From positions 9,994,501 through 10,058,500 of the forward strand of contig OU015655.1 in the NCBI GenBank assembly GCA_907165275.2: DNA of 64,000 bases, given 5' to 3'. The position numbers and the translations under genes were made by a program. The stretch is from Zygaena filipendulae (lineage: Eukaryota; Arthropoda; Insecta; Lepidoptera; Zygaenidae). Below, piece after piece: positions 34,889 through 46,699 of this stretch. Each line of letters opens with the position of its first letter. The first letter of the stretch is position 1. The notes under the pieces were generated by a model that saw only the letters and a program-made list of their open reading frames with translations, was not told the DNA's origin and did no database searches.

Positions 34889-35904
34889 CTGAAAAATAAA
34901 ATAAAGTGTTATTTAAATTTTTATTATGAAATAATTAAGAATCTTATAGGTTCAGGAGCTGTCCCCGTTAGCTGACTTTGCATTATTTATGTATAATAGT
35001 AAAATGTGGTGCTATTATTATAATACCTGCAACGGCTACAGTAAGACACAGTTTCATAACAACTGATTACGATGGTAAATCAATGTTTCTTCAACTTCCT
35101 CATATTAATATTAACAACATCTCAGAAAACAAATTACAGCTGGAACTTCATTATCATCATATCAGCCTAAACACGTACATTGCTAGACTCACCACAACGA
35201 CCGGTCCTGCGCTTCCTTTTGGAACTTCGTCGTAAAGACATAATACTGTCTATGTTTTTTTCGCTGGCTGAATGCAATAGTAGCACATTAATATATGTGC
35301 AGCAACACGAACATAAACGCAATGCAAACAAAAAAATTGGTTTTACCTCAAAGTACCTTAAGTTTTGTTTTGTGCCACTTTTGCATGCACCCAGCGTCTT
35401 GTTGAATTAAAATTGGAGTCAAAGCACGTGGGGGAAAACAAGTGTTGCGGCGCGTTGTGGTCATGGTGAATCAGAAATTCTGAACTCAGGTGTAGTCGGT
35501 TAAACGTGCGGCTATCAGTCGCTGAGGAAGCCGGTTCAACTCATGAATTCACTTCCGTCTCGTGTACAGAGTCGTTAGCGTCCTTTTCCTTGTATAAAAA
35601 CATTGAAGAGATGCGTATCTAATTTAAGATTCATTATCTATTACAGATGGTGTACGATAATGTCTTCATATGGATTTTGTCACTTAAGTTCTAATACCAC
35701 GGAAATCAAAATATGCAATTTTTCAGGAGAGCAAAAAAATATGTTTAATTTTGCATCAAACAACTGTTTAGAGTTAGGTTTAATAAATATACGAATTATT
35801 AAAATATGTATAGATCCATGTAGGCACATTTAATTTTAAAACCAAATTACTTGCTCGCGATTCCCTATCGAATGACATTCGGAATATAGGAGGGTATTTC
35901 GTTC

Positions 35905-36000
35905 AAAATTTGACGTTTGATTGGGTACTTTTTATCCCGGAATTCCCGCGAACACTCCAAAATTACCGCGGGTGAAAACGCGGCGAACAGCTGGTTCACT
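35905..36000 (+). repeat. Tail fragment of a short dispersed element
   Basis: Reads GGGTACTTTTTATCCCGGAATTCCC, then ATTACCGCGGGTGAAAACGCGG and AACAGCTGGTT. This is the 3' part of the same type of element as 36550-36775, truncated at its 5' side. Confidence 0.5.
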
Positions 36001-36549
36001 CATAAAATTTAAGATATTTGGGTTGCCAAGGTATCTAACCGTTGTTTAGTAACCAACAAATAAGACCTATACATACGTATGTATATAAAGTACACCGCTT
36101 CAAAAAACAAAAAGATAAATCGTAACAAACAAAAAATCAAATCTTTCCTCTTTCCTAATATTAGTAAGTATATAGATTCATTCCGTTGCTGTTTTTGGTT
36201 GGGTTTCACTTCTGCAGTACCTACCTTATGTGAATTAATTAGAATATCATTGTTTACTTTTTCACTTTAAAGATTTTTGTTGTTTGTGCTTTTTTTAGTT
36301 TTTAATGCATAAGCATGTTTTTGGTTTTATTTTTTTAATGTTTATTGTGAAACATTTTGATTTTTGATTAATTATAGACTAAATAGAACAAACCAATAAA
36401 ATAGACTCATTAAGTCTATGAAATATCAGAAATAAAATTTAATAAATGACCTTGTAAGTCAATGCTTTTTGAAAGAATGAATAAAATTGATTCCTTTGGT
36501 TTTAGATACCAGCTGGCACGCCACATACCTTTTCGTTTCGTACTATCGA

Positions 36550-36775
36550 TAAAGTTATAATCCTAACTAATATTACTAATATTATAAATGCGAAAGTGAG
36601 TTTGTTTGTTTGTTTGTTACGCTTTCACGGCTAAACTGCTCAACCGATCACCACAAAATTTTGCATACACGTTGTCAGAGGTACAGAGAAGGACATAGGC
36701 TATTTTTATCTCGGAATTTCTACGGGAACTTCGAAATTAACGCCGGTGAAATCTCGGGGAACAGCTAGTAATTCA
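36550..36775 (+). repeat. Short dispersed element, ATGCGAAAGTGAGTTTGTTTG type
   Basis: Starts with TAATATTATAAATGCGAAAG, then GTTTGTTTGTTTGTTACGC and GGCTAAACTGCTCAACCGAT. It ends GGGGAACAGCTAGTAATTC. This head-to-tail pattern is a familiar lepidopteran non-autonomous element. Exact family not determined. Confidence 0.6.
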
Positions 36776-36817
36776 TAAGAAGTATCCACTTAAATACCTA
36801 ATAGGCATGTAGACGAA

Positions 36818-37110
36818 TTTTTTTTAGTCCGTCTTGTAGATTAATAAAAAATATTGGACACGTATTTTTTTCTTTTTTTACGTAATCAAAAAATAACGGA
36901 GCTCTACTGAGTTGTAATTTCGTGTGACGTCACTTACCGGACAGTTTGTATGGCGGCTTATAGCGCTTAGTGACGTCACCTTTCCCCCAACTCTAAACTT
37001 TAATGCACTTCATATCTCTGTATATTTTAATTTATTTGAAAAAGCAAAAAATACGTGTGTATTGTTTTTTTATTTTCTAACTGACGGACTAATTAGAATT
37101 TTGATTTTCA
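36818..37110. mobile_element. Foldback MITE, copy 1 of family with TCCGTCTTGTAGATT ends
   Basis: The left end is AGTCCGTCTTGTAGATTAAT...TATTGGACACGTATTT. The right end carries AATACGTGTGTATTG...CTAACTGACGGACT, the inverted counterpart. The interior contains GTGACGTCACTTACC and GTGACGTCACC. It is related to 45595-45845, and after both right ends TAGAATTTTGATTTTCA is shared. Confidence 0.55.
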
Positions 37111-37164
37111 AGTCGTCGACATCCCTTTTAACTATTGAATGTTATTTGACACAACGTACTGCTT

Positions 37165-37292
37165 GACTATAATATTTAATTATAACTTTTGTATTACCTT
37201 ATACAGCTGGTACATAATTAATGCTTGTGACTATAATATTTAATTATAACTTTTGTATTACCTTATACAGCTGGTACATAATTAATGCTTGT
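37165..37292. repeat. Perfect tandem duplication of 64 bp
   Basis: Two back-to-back copies of a 64 bp unit starting GACTATAATATTTAATTATA and ending TAATTAATGCTTGT, with no visible difference. It lies in the large intron and has no coding role. Confidence 0.85.
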
Positions 37293-37660
37293 GACAAGAT
37301 TGTTTCGTGGGAAAGGATTCAGGAATCGGACGCAAGATCCTACACATAATTAAGTAGGTACGTACTAAATACATACTTAATTTATAATAGATAAGTAACT
37401 AATTTATTCAAATTTAATCAACATTAGTGAAGACGATTTTTTTCTTTCTAAATTTCTAATAGTTCTTAATAGTAACGTATAATCTTTCTTAAGTTCATAC
37501 GTTATTTTTTAGACTATAGACGGTTTTCGGACCTAATAACTTCTATTTCCCAGATTGAAATACACTTTTTACTGCCTTCCAGTAAAATACCTACTTGTAG
37601 CTACTTTTTTGGTTCTTTCTCACCTTAATTTTGTGGTTACTTACTGCTTTTTACACTCTT

Positions 37661-37902
37661 ACCGCCGCACTCAGAGTCGACTTTAATGATTACTTAGTTA
37701 AGTATAGATTTTTAAAACAAAACTGCCGCAATAAGACCAGTTTAATAAATTTATGTTAATTGCAATTTAACAAATTAAGTTACATCTCATTAAATGCCAA
37801 TTAACATTAATTTACTGAACGTCTCTGATTGCGGCAGTTTTGTTTTAAAAATCTATACTTAACTAAGTAATAATTAAAGTCGACTCTGAGTGCGGCCGTT
37901 TG
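37661..37902. mobile_element. Foldback MITE, copy 2 of GCCGCACTCAGAGTC family
   Basis: About 240 bp. The termini are GCCGCACTCAGAGTCGACTT and its complement at the other end. Long inverted arms contain TACTTAGTTAAGTATAGATT and AAAACAAAACTGCCGCAAT. The centre holds ATGCCAATTAACATTAATTT. It is the reverse-complement relative of the copy at 21329-21567. No coding capacity. Confidence 0.75.
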
Positions 37903-38157
37903 AATGGCATTCTAGCATGGATAGGGTAAAAATTGGAATAGACAGGTGTTTGTGCATCAAACACAAACTATTGTAAGTACTCAGAAGCCAGCCTACCATA
38001 GTTTAGAAGAAATAAAACAAACTATCGACGCGTTGTATTTGGCTATAGCTAAATGCCCAAATTAAAACTCTAAGTAATTTCAGTAAAACTAAGGTAAAAA
38101 AAAAACAACTTTCGGTCATGTTTTAGCTATTTGCAATACGTAAGGTTAAGATCCAAA

Positions 38158-38580
38158 AATTAGCAAAAAAATTAAAACCGACTTCCAAAAACACAAAACT
38201 GAAAAGCTAAAAATAAAAAGCTAAAAATAACAAAATACCGATTTAATCCAAAAGGCAAAAACACACGTAGATAATATTATTATTGGTTTGTGCTACCACT
38301 GATCGGTTTGAATTCGGTGACAAGCCCGCTGGTGTCTGCCCACTTGGGTTGTTCTGCTCACGAAGAGCTGGTGGCGGGAGTCGACTTAGCCCATCTACCC
38401 CCTCCATATTTGGCTTGTCACCGACTTCATACCGATCAGTGGTAGCACAAACCAATAATAATATTATCTACGTGTGTTTTTGCCTTTTGGATTAAATCGG
38501 TATTTTGTTATTTTTAGCTTTTTATTTTTAGCTTTTCAGTTTTGTGTTTTTGGAAGTCGGTTTTAATTTTTTTGCTAAAA
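38158..38580. repeat. ~420 bp palindromic (foldback) element
   Basis: Two near-perfect inverted arms of about 150 bp flank a short loop. The left arm begins GCAAAAAAATTAAAACCGAC and the right arm ends with its complement at 38578. Arms contain ACACACGTAGATAATATTAT and CCACTGATCGG..TGAA.TCGGTGACAAGCC. The loop (about 38336-38412) is GC-rich. Identical 70-residue open frames arise on both strands simply from the symmetry. A shorter relative lies at 26646-26886. Confidence 0.7.
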
Positions 38581-38599
38581 ATTTTTGTTTATTTTTCGC

Positions 38600-39060
38600 T
38601 TTTAAGTGACTTAGTTGATAATTTCTCTAAGTTACAATAGCCTAATGTCAACTGCTCATCACCTTTTACAAAATATTACTTTTCCCGACGCAGGGACGTT
38701 AATTGTTGAGGAGTTCTCCTAGTGCTTCACCATCAGTTCCACTTCACCATATACATTGTGACGGACATAAATTGTTTAGAAACCATATTAAAGTTGACGA
38801 TTCAGAACCCGTGAAATACCTATTATTGAGTAGTTCCGATGACCATCTGTGGTCTTCATCATCAGTTCCACTTCTTCAAATTTTGCTTTCCGAAAGCAAA
38901 TAAACGATTTACTATAAAAAATACAAAAATCGCTATAGGTGTACCTATAATTTTTGAAGAGTTCCCTCGATTACTCCAAGATCCCATCATCAGATATCAA
39001 TTTGGTGACAATGGAATCGATTTGGGAGTATCCCCTTTTAGTAGAGCGGCGAACTGAGAA
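38600..39060 (+). repeat. Dispersed element A, copy 2
   Basis: Includes CCTAATGTCAACTGCTCATCACCTTTT, then GACCATCTGTGGTCTTCATCATC and TTTTTGAAGAGTTCCCTCGATT. Other copies lie at 42165-42610 (same orientation) and 25815-26440 (opposite). It is non-coding. The palindrome at 38158-38580 directly precedes it and may be part of the same insertion. Confidence 0.55.
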
Positions 39061-39077
39061 AATTCCTTCTCTAAACC

Positions 39078-39734
39078 GAATCTCGTCGGTATCTCTTATG
39101 TATACCTACAACAGGCATGGATGTGTTCAAGGCGTTGTGTAGATTACGAAACTGCTTGTTGTAATGTTTTTTAGTGGTGGAGGGGATAGCAGTGACGTCA
39201 TAAACATGGCCGCCAACGGTTTTTGTTTTTGTTAATTACATCGCACCTATTGGGTCTATTTGCTTGTGTGTGGTGTCATTTGAAAGCTTATTAAATGTTC
39301 TTTAATTTATTTCCCGACATCTAAAGCGTATCTATTATATTTAAAAAAATATTTGACAAAATATGTTTTTTTTTTAAGCGATTTCAAAAATATTCTCTTT
39401 TTACTGAGAAACCGCTACACTTACGGTAAATTTGTTTAATATAAAAATTAAGTAGAATTTTATCACCTATTTAAAAATGCCAGTTTCATTAAAATAGGAC
39501 TTAAAACAACTGAGATATGTCTCATTTTGTGGCGCAAGGAGCAAGGTTTTGTATCGTAATCTTATAGAACTGCTGTTAGTTTGTCGCGCTAAAACTCGCA
39601 AATGGCTCGACCGACGTGAATATTTCTTTTTTTATTGGGTTTTTAACTACCAGGAGAAGGTTTGTGTTAAAGAAAATTGGGAGTTCCTGCGGGAATTCCG
39701 AAATTCACGGGGGTGAAACCATGGGGGACAGCTA
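39078..39734 (+). repeat. Left arm of a ~650 bp inverted duplication (element B)
   Basis: Pairs with 41512-42158 in opposite orientation across a 1.8 kb spacer. It includes GACGTCATAAACATGGCCGCC, GTCTATTTGCTTGTGTGTGG and ends in GGGGTGAAACCATGGGGGACAGCTAATG. By eye the two arms agree at the great majority of positions, so the duplication is recent. It lies directly downstream of element A copy 2. Confidence 0.75.
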
Positions 39735-39820
39735 ATGTAATGTAATGTAAAAATATGTCACATAAATCTTACTATATCATGCTGTTAACCAAACGTGCTT
39801 TCTTCATAATGCTGCCCTAA

Positions 39821-40010
39821 ATCCTCACTATTAAAAATGCGAAAGTGAGTTTGTGTGTTTGTTTGTTTGTTACGCTTTCACGCCATAACGGCTCAACCAA
39901 TAACCAAGAAATTTTGTATACACGTTTTAAGGGGTACATTTTATTGCGGAATTCCCCTGGGAACTCCGAAATTACCGCGAGTGAAACCGCTAACCGGGAG
40001 CAGATAGTAA
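39821..40010 (+). repeat. Short dispersed element, ATGCGAAAGTGAGTTTGTGTG type
   Basis: Contains AAATGCGAAAGTGAGTTTGTG, then GTTACGCTTTCACGCCATAACGGCTCAACC, and ends ATTACCGCGAGTGAAACCGC...GGGAGCAGATAGTAA. Co-linear with 36550-36775. Elements with this head and tail are abundant in Lepidoptera. SINE versus non-autonomous Helitron was not decided. Confidence 0.55.
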
Positions 40011-41094
40011 ATTATTAAATACCTATATATAAGTTGCGTGTGTGCTATGTCAAGACTGAACAGTCAAAACAATAAGTTAGGTACTGTTATAAAAATATAA
40101 GCCAAAACTTATTATTTAATCATCAAAAAATGGACGAAACCTGGACATGAAAACAATTTTGAAAAATTAGTTAAGGGATTCGCCCACTGCTCTATTCAAT
40201 ACGAAATTCCGAACGGATGGCTTCGACAATGCACAAACTCAGTTTTAGCTTATTTTACACGAGAAGGGAGAAACACTGAGTTCTTTGGATTCTGGATCCT
40301 CTAAGCCCAAAACTGCAAAATTAATTGACGGTCAGGCGCTAATTCAAAATATACTCGTAGGTAAACCAAAAACTACCAAAAATTTTGATGATTTTGTGGA
40401 AATTTTTTTGAAGAACTATCGCAATCAAAACGAGATAAATGTGAAAACCGCATGTGCTTTTTGAACATTCATAAAATCCGGGATAAGAGACAAGAGGAGT
40501 CCGTCTATTACTCCTGTGGAATATGAGATAACGGGCGCTACTACTCCTTTTCCAACGAAATGGGACTAGTGTCGGCAACCTGAAGCGAGCTTATTATTAT
40601 ATCAACCAGAGTACCAGGGGCGTAAAATTATCAGTTAACCATTACTTATCAGGATTATGACTATTTAGACATATCTTCTAGTTAGTTTTTGTCATAAATG
40701 TGTACGATCACGAGGCACAAATTATTGTATGTTAACGATAGTAATTATCGTACGGTTACGAATATCTTTATATTTTTCGGTCAATAAATTAAATCTTAAT
40801 GAATTTCTTTCATAACATATTTCCGATCAAGCGGCAAAAGTTAGTAAAGTTAGTGAAGAAACAGAAACAATCTTCTAATGGTCACAAAACAACGCTTAGG
40901 GGATCCCGTAAACGTATGGGATGTCGGTGAAAACAGTAATTAGTGCTGGTTGTCGTACAGCAAAATGCGGCTGTATGTCAGGAAGGAACAGGAATGTTCG
41001 CAAGTCCTTTTGGAGATGAGATTTGTTTCAATCAATACAATTTTTGTGTTCGAGATAGTTACATAATGAATTTTAGCTTATTTTAACCCTATTA

Positions 41095-41372
41095 TCATAA
41101 TTGCCTGATACTAACAAATATTATATAAAATGCCTGCCATGTCCTAAATGATTGACTGACGGATCAACGCAAAGCCTGAACCGCTGATAGTAGAGACCTG
41201 AAACTTGGAAGGTGTGTTCTTTTTACGACATAGGCATTCGATAACAAAGGATTTTTAAAAATTTGAACCCTAAGGGGACTAAAAGGGGTTGCAAAATTTG
41301 TATGTAACAATTCCGCGGGAATTTCGGAGTTCTCGCGGGTGCAGTGTGACCACGTGGGACAGCTATTATTTT
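41095..41372 (+). repeat. Short dispersed element ending CGCGGGTGCA...GGGACAGCTATT
   Basis: Ends with ATTCCGCGGGAATTTCGGAGTTCTCGCGGG...CACGTGGGACAGCTATT. This is the same tail grammar as 36550-36775 and 39821-40010. Its head (AAATGCCTGCCATGTCC) is different. It is a non-coding, degraded copy. Confidence 0.45.
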
Positions 41373-41511
41373 ATAACAGTACTTATTGTTTTGATTGTTC
41401 ACTATTAACACAGCACAATTGCAACTACAATTTATAATTTATTTAAGGCAGTACTATGAAGAAAGCACTTCTGGTTAACAGCATGAATTAGTAATATTTA
41501 TGTGACGTAAC

Positions 41512-42158
41512 TAGCTGTGCCCCACGGTTTCAGATTCGGAATTCCCGCAGGAACTCCCAATTTTCTTTAATACAAACCTTCTCCTGGTAGTTAAAAACCC
41601 AATAAAAAAAGAAATATTCACGTCGGTCGAGCCATTTACGAGTTTTAGCGCGACAAACGCACAGCAGTTCTATAAGATTACGATACAAAACCTTGCTCCT
41701 TGCGCCACAAAATGAGACATATCTCAGTTGTTTTAAGTCCTATTTTAATGAAACTGGCATTTTTAAATAGGTGATAAAATTCTACTTAATTTTTATATTA
41801 AACAAATTTACCGTAAGTGTAGCGGTTTCTCAGTAAAAAGAGAATATTTTTGAAATCGCTTAAAAAAAAAACATATTTTGTCAAATATTTTTTTAAATAT
41901 AATAGATACGCTTTAGATGTCGGGAAATAAATTAAAGAACATTTAATAAGCTTTCAAATGACACCACACACAAGCAAATAGACCTAATAGGTGCGATGTA
42001 ATTAACAAAAACAAAAACCGTTGGCGGCCATGTTTATGACGTCACTGCTATCCCCTCCACCACTAAAAAACATTACAACAAGCAGTTTCGTAATCTACAC
42101 AACGCCCTGAACACATCCATGCCTGTTGTAGGTATACATAAGAGATACCGACGAGATT
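41512..42158 (-). repeat. Right arm of a ~650 bp inverted duplication (element B)
   Basis: Nearly the exact reverse complement of 39078-39734. Matching landmarks include CATGGCCGCCAACGG, GACGTCACTGCTATCCCCTCC, CATTTTGTGGCGCAAGG and CTACCAGGAGAAGG. The outer end carries AGCTGT.CCCCA.GGTTTCA, the typical tail of the local short dispersed elements. No protein is encoded. Confidence 0.75.
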
Positions 42159-42164
42159 TTACAA

Positions 42165-42522
42165 AATCTGGTCTCCGCCGCTCTACTATTTCAAACAAAA
42201 AAACAATTGTTGAAATCGCTCCAATCGGAACCCATGAAATAGGTATTATTGTTAAGTAGTTCTGATGACCATCCGTGGTCTTCATCATCAGTTCTACTTC
42301 TTCAAATTTTGCTTTTCATCAGCAAATGAACGATTTACTATAAAAAATACCCAAATCGCTATAGGTGTGCCTATAATTTTTGAAGAGTTCCCTCGATTTC
42401 TCCAAGATCCCATCATCAGATCCCGACTTGGTGGCAATGGGACCTAATTGGGAGTAAACCCTTTCAAACAAAAAAAGAATTTTCCAAATCGGTCCAACCG
42501 TCTTCGAGTAATCGGTGAACAT

Positions 42523-42560
<38 letters not shown>

Positions 42561-42610
42561 ATACATACAATCGAACATAGAACCTCCTCCTTTTTGGAAG
42601 TCGGTTAAAA
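42165..42610 (+). repeat. Dispersed element A, copy 3
   Basis: Shares with 38600-39060 the string GACCATC.GTGGTCTTCATCATCAGTTC.ACTTCTTCAAATTTTGC and its downstream sequence (GTTCCCTCGATT..TCCAAGATCCCATCATCAGAT). It continues to an A-tract of about 30 at 42528-42559, then ACATAGAACCTCCTCCTTTTTGGAAGTCGGTTAAAA. The A-tract and fixed 3' end suggest a retroposed element. It is non-coding. Confidence 0.55.
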
Positions 42611-43049
42611 AAATCAAGGAGTATTTTTCAAGATCACTCCATTTAAAAATTATGTTCCCCCGGTGTTCATAGCACCTTGAATTCACATGTCGTTTGAACG
42701 CTTAGGTAATCACGAGGTATGTGTGAAACAACCATATTTAAAGTACATAAGTAGGTATATAATTGTTGTGAAAGTATAAACTTCAACGTCAAACATGTGT
42801 GTATGTATCTTTGTTAGTTCTCAGTACCTACCTAAATTTATTTTCATTTTATAAGATATACGAGTACCTACATAGTGGAAACGTGTGTCAAAACTATTAT
42901 TTCGTCAATTTTAAAAATATTGCATTTATGTGTGAACGCTTATTGCATAAAATGAATAAAACACATTGAAAAAAATTAAACACCTATTGTTCGGAATTGA
43001 TACTTTTGCGGATCTCATACATTTACAGTACTATATGTATAGGTATTAT

Positions 43050-43255
43050 ACTTTAACTGCGTTCCGCGGTTTCACCCGCGTGAGTTTCGAAATTCTCGCA
43101 GGAATTATTTTTTCTAAATAAAAGTAGCTTAAGTTACTTCTTATAACATCAGCTATCTGCCAGTGAAAGTCCCGTTAAAATCGATCCTGTCGTTTCAGAG
43201 ATTAGCCGGAACTAACAGATAGTCAGACAGACAGAAAAATTTAAAAAATTGATTT
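43050..43255 (-). repeat. Short dispersed element, CCGCGGTTTCACCCGCG type
   Basis: Contains TTCCGCGGTTTCACCCGCGTGAG followed by GAAATTCTCGCAGGAATT and GTTAAAATCGATCCTGTCG. This is the same motif order as the larger array at 9931-10862. It is a degraded non-coding element of SINE or Helitron type. Confidence 0.45.
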
Positions 43256-43465
43256 TTTATCTCAGTACCGTATATACTTCATATGCATTTAATGAAAAGC
43301 TGTTAATTTGGAATTACAAACAGGCACTTTAATTTTATTTATACATATTATAGATGTATAGATATTTACTAAGAATACGTTCTCATTTATGAGTATGATT
43401 GTCAATTATAGTTTAATGTGCGTCTTAACGTACTTCAAAAGATAATAAATTGTAGCTTAATGAAA

Positions 43466-43930
43466 CCGGCCAAGTAAAAGTCAGACTCGAGCACCGAGGG
43501 TTCCATACAAACATGTAGGTAGTACGTACCAACCCATATGTAAAAAAATGTTTTTTGTACTGTAACTACAATTTTACGGTACCTAGTTTTTTCAACATTG
43601 CTACTGGGCAAATTTCATGATTCCTATCTACCCTTTAGGTTTATTGGTTATACGAGTATTATTATTTATTCCTTGCAAGTGTCAAAATGTAGGTACGGCA
43701 CAGCTGAACGGCCGTATCTTTCCATTGCACTGACTTAGAAGTTTGATTTTTTCACAGCTCCAAGGGATTGCAGACTTAGGTACGTATGAGCATTTGATAG
43801 TAGGTATTTTCAACTTGATGTGTAGGCGCATTCCTGCGAAAAGGGGTTTTGACAGACAGACGGACAACGAAGTATCATATAAAGGTTTCTTTTTCTGTTT
43901 TCCTTTTGATAGATTAACGTGCCGTTAATT
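43466..43930 (+). repeat. Dispersed repeat, GGCCAAGTAAAAGTCAGACTCG family
   Basis: Begins GGCCAAGTAAAAGTCAGACTCGAGC and ends GACAGACAGACGGACAACGAAGT...TTTCTTTTTCTGTTTTCC. It is related in layout to the copy at 45095-45480 and in the same orientation. No protein is encoded. Confidence 0.5.
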
Positions 43931-45094
43931 TATTTTTATATCGAAATATTTTTGACTTTAATAAGTAGGTAAATGTATTCATTTATTAAACGTAGGTATC
44001 TAATAATATCGTAAATAAATAAGAGCTGCAAAAGTACAAAATGAATTCTGACTACATTGAGATTTTTTTTTTCAACGCTTTTTTATTTATTTTGTGCATA
44101 CACTTGACGTTTTCATCCTGTATAATTACTTTGGATTCTGGAATAGGACATAAGTTTTCGAGGAAATCCTGACATTCACGCATGGCCAATCCGTGGGGCA
44201 CTGCTCATTAAAGATTATACATAGGTATACCTACCTACGTCGCTTTGCTATGTAAAACAGATTTTGTAAAAAGTATTATGTATACATTATTATGTATTAT
44301 ATTCCCAACGGCATTATAATTTCAACGTTTGTTTGTTCTGTGTGAAACATGTTAAAAATGGCATTTCAGAACATACCTACTGGCCTCTGGGTACAGCGTA
44401 TTACTTATTTTGTCAGAAATATACACTATATGTACCTAGTAGGTAAAGACGAACAATATCGTGTTTTGTTAAGTAATTTTGTTCGTTTTGTTTGTTTGTT
44501 TTGTTTGTAGTAGCAAAGTAGGAAAACATCTCAAATATTTGTTTCTAGAAATAGGATATTATGGGAATAGTGATTTGTGCAACAAGAGAGCAGAGTTAGT
44601 TTTGGTTGCGAGTGCTGCAGTTTTAATTCTGAGCAAGCAAAATTATCTACCTATTGAAATCATGAGCACAGCGTTAAATTCCAATCAAAAAACCTGAGCG
44701 TAATGATTCAAATTAAAGAAATTAAGAAACAAAATCACTTTGCTCTCGTGTGACACATGAAATTTTTCACCTCACTAACAAGAAAATACGTTAAAATTCG
44801 AATACGGACTGAGAAAAATTTAATTTCTGTTTAGAATTTGTTCATTAACCGAGTTCCAAAAAGGAGGAGGTTATGCATTCGGTTTATGTATGTTTTTCAC
44901 AGTAAAGGTGAACTTTTTTAGCTAGTGAGGTGAAAAAAAAAATTGATATAGTATTATGCTTTAGCAGTTCCCGTCTTTTCAGGTATTTCTGTACCTAAGT
45001 AGATACTTACTAATACTTACTAATATTTCTTAAAATATATCCATACGGTTTTTAACATAATTCAAGACTATCCAAATCTATTATACAATCCATT

Positions 45095-45480
45095 AAAAAA
45101 CGACCAAGTGCGTGTTGTACCATGCACAGTAAAGGGTCCGTAGTGGGGTGGATAATATTTTTTAAATATACCATATTTCATAAACTAAGTGCCGTATTTC
45201 GTAAATAAATTTATTTATAATAAACCAGTTTTTTTATTATAAATAAATTTATTATGTGTTCTTTGTATTTTTTCCAAAATTTCCCACCTCATACCAAAAG
45301 TTAGAAGGGCACACTTTTTACGACTTTAGAATTTTAATTAAAAAAAAAATTCAGAATGTCGCACTGTGCCACACTTAATTTAGTTTTTACAAATCATCAT
45401 CTATAGGTAGGTAGTCCCAAGGGCACTGATTTAAGGACAAACGGACGGACGCTATGGAACCCTAAAAAAGGATAGTTTGG
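45095..45480 (+). repeat. Dispersed repeat, CCAAGTGCG...ACGGACGGACG...GGAACCCTAA family
   Basis: Starts near CGACCAAGTGCG and ends with AACGGACGGACGCTATGGAACCCTAA. The same head and tail arrangement occurs at 43466-43930. It is a type of short interspersed remnant often met in lepidopteran introns. The family name is not assigned here. No open frame of interest. Confidence 0.5.
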
Positions 45481-45594
45481 TTTCATGCATCAATGTCGCA
45501 CTTTTAGGTACGAAGGTATTTATTTGTAGGCATTAATAGATACACGTAGATAGGTATGTGTTAAAAGTGTGCAGTAATATAATGGGCTTGTCAA

Positions 45595-45845
45595 CCAAAT
45601 TTTAGTTTTTTGTCCGTCTTGTAGATTAAAAAAAAATATCGGACACGTATATTTTTCGTAATAAAAAAAACGGAGATACATTAAATCGAAATGCAGTTAT
45701 AGCACGTTGTGGCGTCACATTTCGACTTAATGTATCCCTTATTTTTTAGTTACGTAAAAAATGAAAAAAAAAAAAAAAAAAAAACGTGTGTCCAATATTT
45801 TTTATTAATCTACAATACGGACTAAATAGAATTTTGATTTTCATA
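45595..45845. mobile_element. Foldback MITE, copy 2 of family with TCCGTCTTGTAGATT ends
   Basis: A ~250 bp unit with ends GTCCGTCTTGTAGATT...AATATCGGACACGT on the left, and their inverted copy ACGTGTGTCCAATATT...AATCTACAATACGGAC on the right. Inside lies a second inverted pair around ACATTAAATCGAAATG / CATTTCGACTTAATGT and an A-tract at about 45762-45784. A related copy lies at 36818-37110. No coding capacity is seen. Confidence 0.6.
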
Positions 45846-46699
45846 CCCCGGAAACAGGCCTATTGTCACTAGAATGGGTTAGGTATACACAGTGTTGCTG
45901 TTGAAAAAAAAAACCACATCAGAATTAAAGTTAATTAACTGTTTAGTTACAATAGTAGCAGTGTGGTCGTCCATTAATACAGTTAAAATCCTTAATTAAA
46001 CGAAGAAAAATAGAAGTGGTTTAGATATGTAGAAGTGTACCAGTAGATGATATGAAGCAACAGCTGTGTATTATGTAATTAGCCTTTTATTTGCCTAACT
46101 ATCAATCATGAAATATATTTATTTTAGTGTTTAAAAAAGTAGGTATGCTTATCCTAAAAACTTGTGTAGGTACCTACTGTTGCGAACAATTTTCTCCAAG
46201 GGTTTATGGGTTTGACGGACTTTAGGCACGTCGCGTAACGTGCATTGTGTTCTATATAAATTAGGGCGGTGGATAGTTCCTACATTTGTTTTTGATTCGT
46301 GATTTGGATTCGTTATTTATGTATTTGGGAACAGTTTCGAAAATTTCTGTATACAATAATGCTAAATTTTCATAAATTTTATAGCTTTATTAAACATTTT
46401 TCACATAAAGGTAACATACAAAAAATCCGTCATAAATAAATATTATTAATAAAATATTATGAATAAGCATTAAAATATTAATTGATAAAATACTGCCACG
46501 CCTAATAACTTATTACAAATAGGTGAAACATACAAAAAAAAATTTTAACATTGTCGTGCACTTAAAACAAACTAAGTTAAAGATGACTGTAACGTTAAAA
46601 TATAAAAATCTCATTCAATTTGGATTTGTACTTGCAGAGAAAACATTAGAGTCGGCAGTGTTTGTCAAAACATAGATACTGGCAATGCAAGTATATGCG

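Noticed and set aside
38243..38495. Two 70-residue open frames on opposite strands with almost the same protein
   Set aside because: They come from the symmetry of the palindrome at 38158-38580 and are not genes.
44940..45020. Possible PEVK mini-exon (AAATACCTGAAAAGACGG after GTACAG) in the large intron
   Set aside because: No donor follows before an in-frame TAA, and it lies beside dispersed elements.
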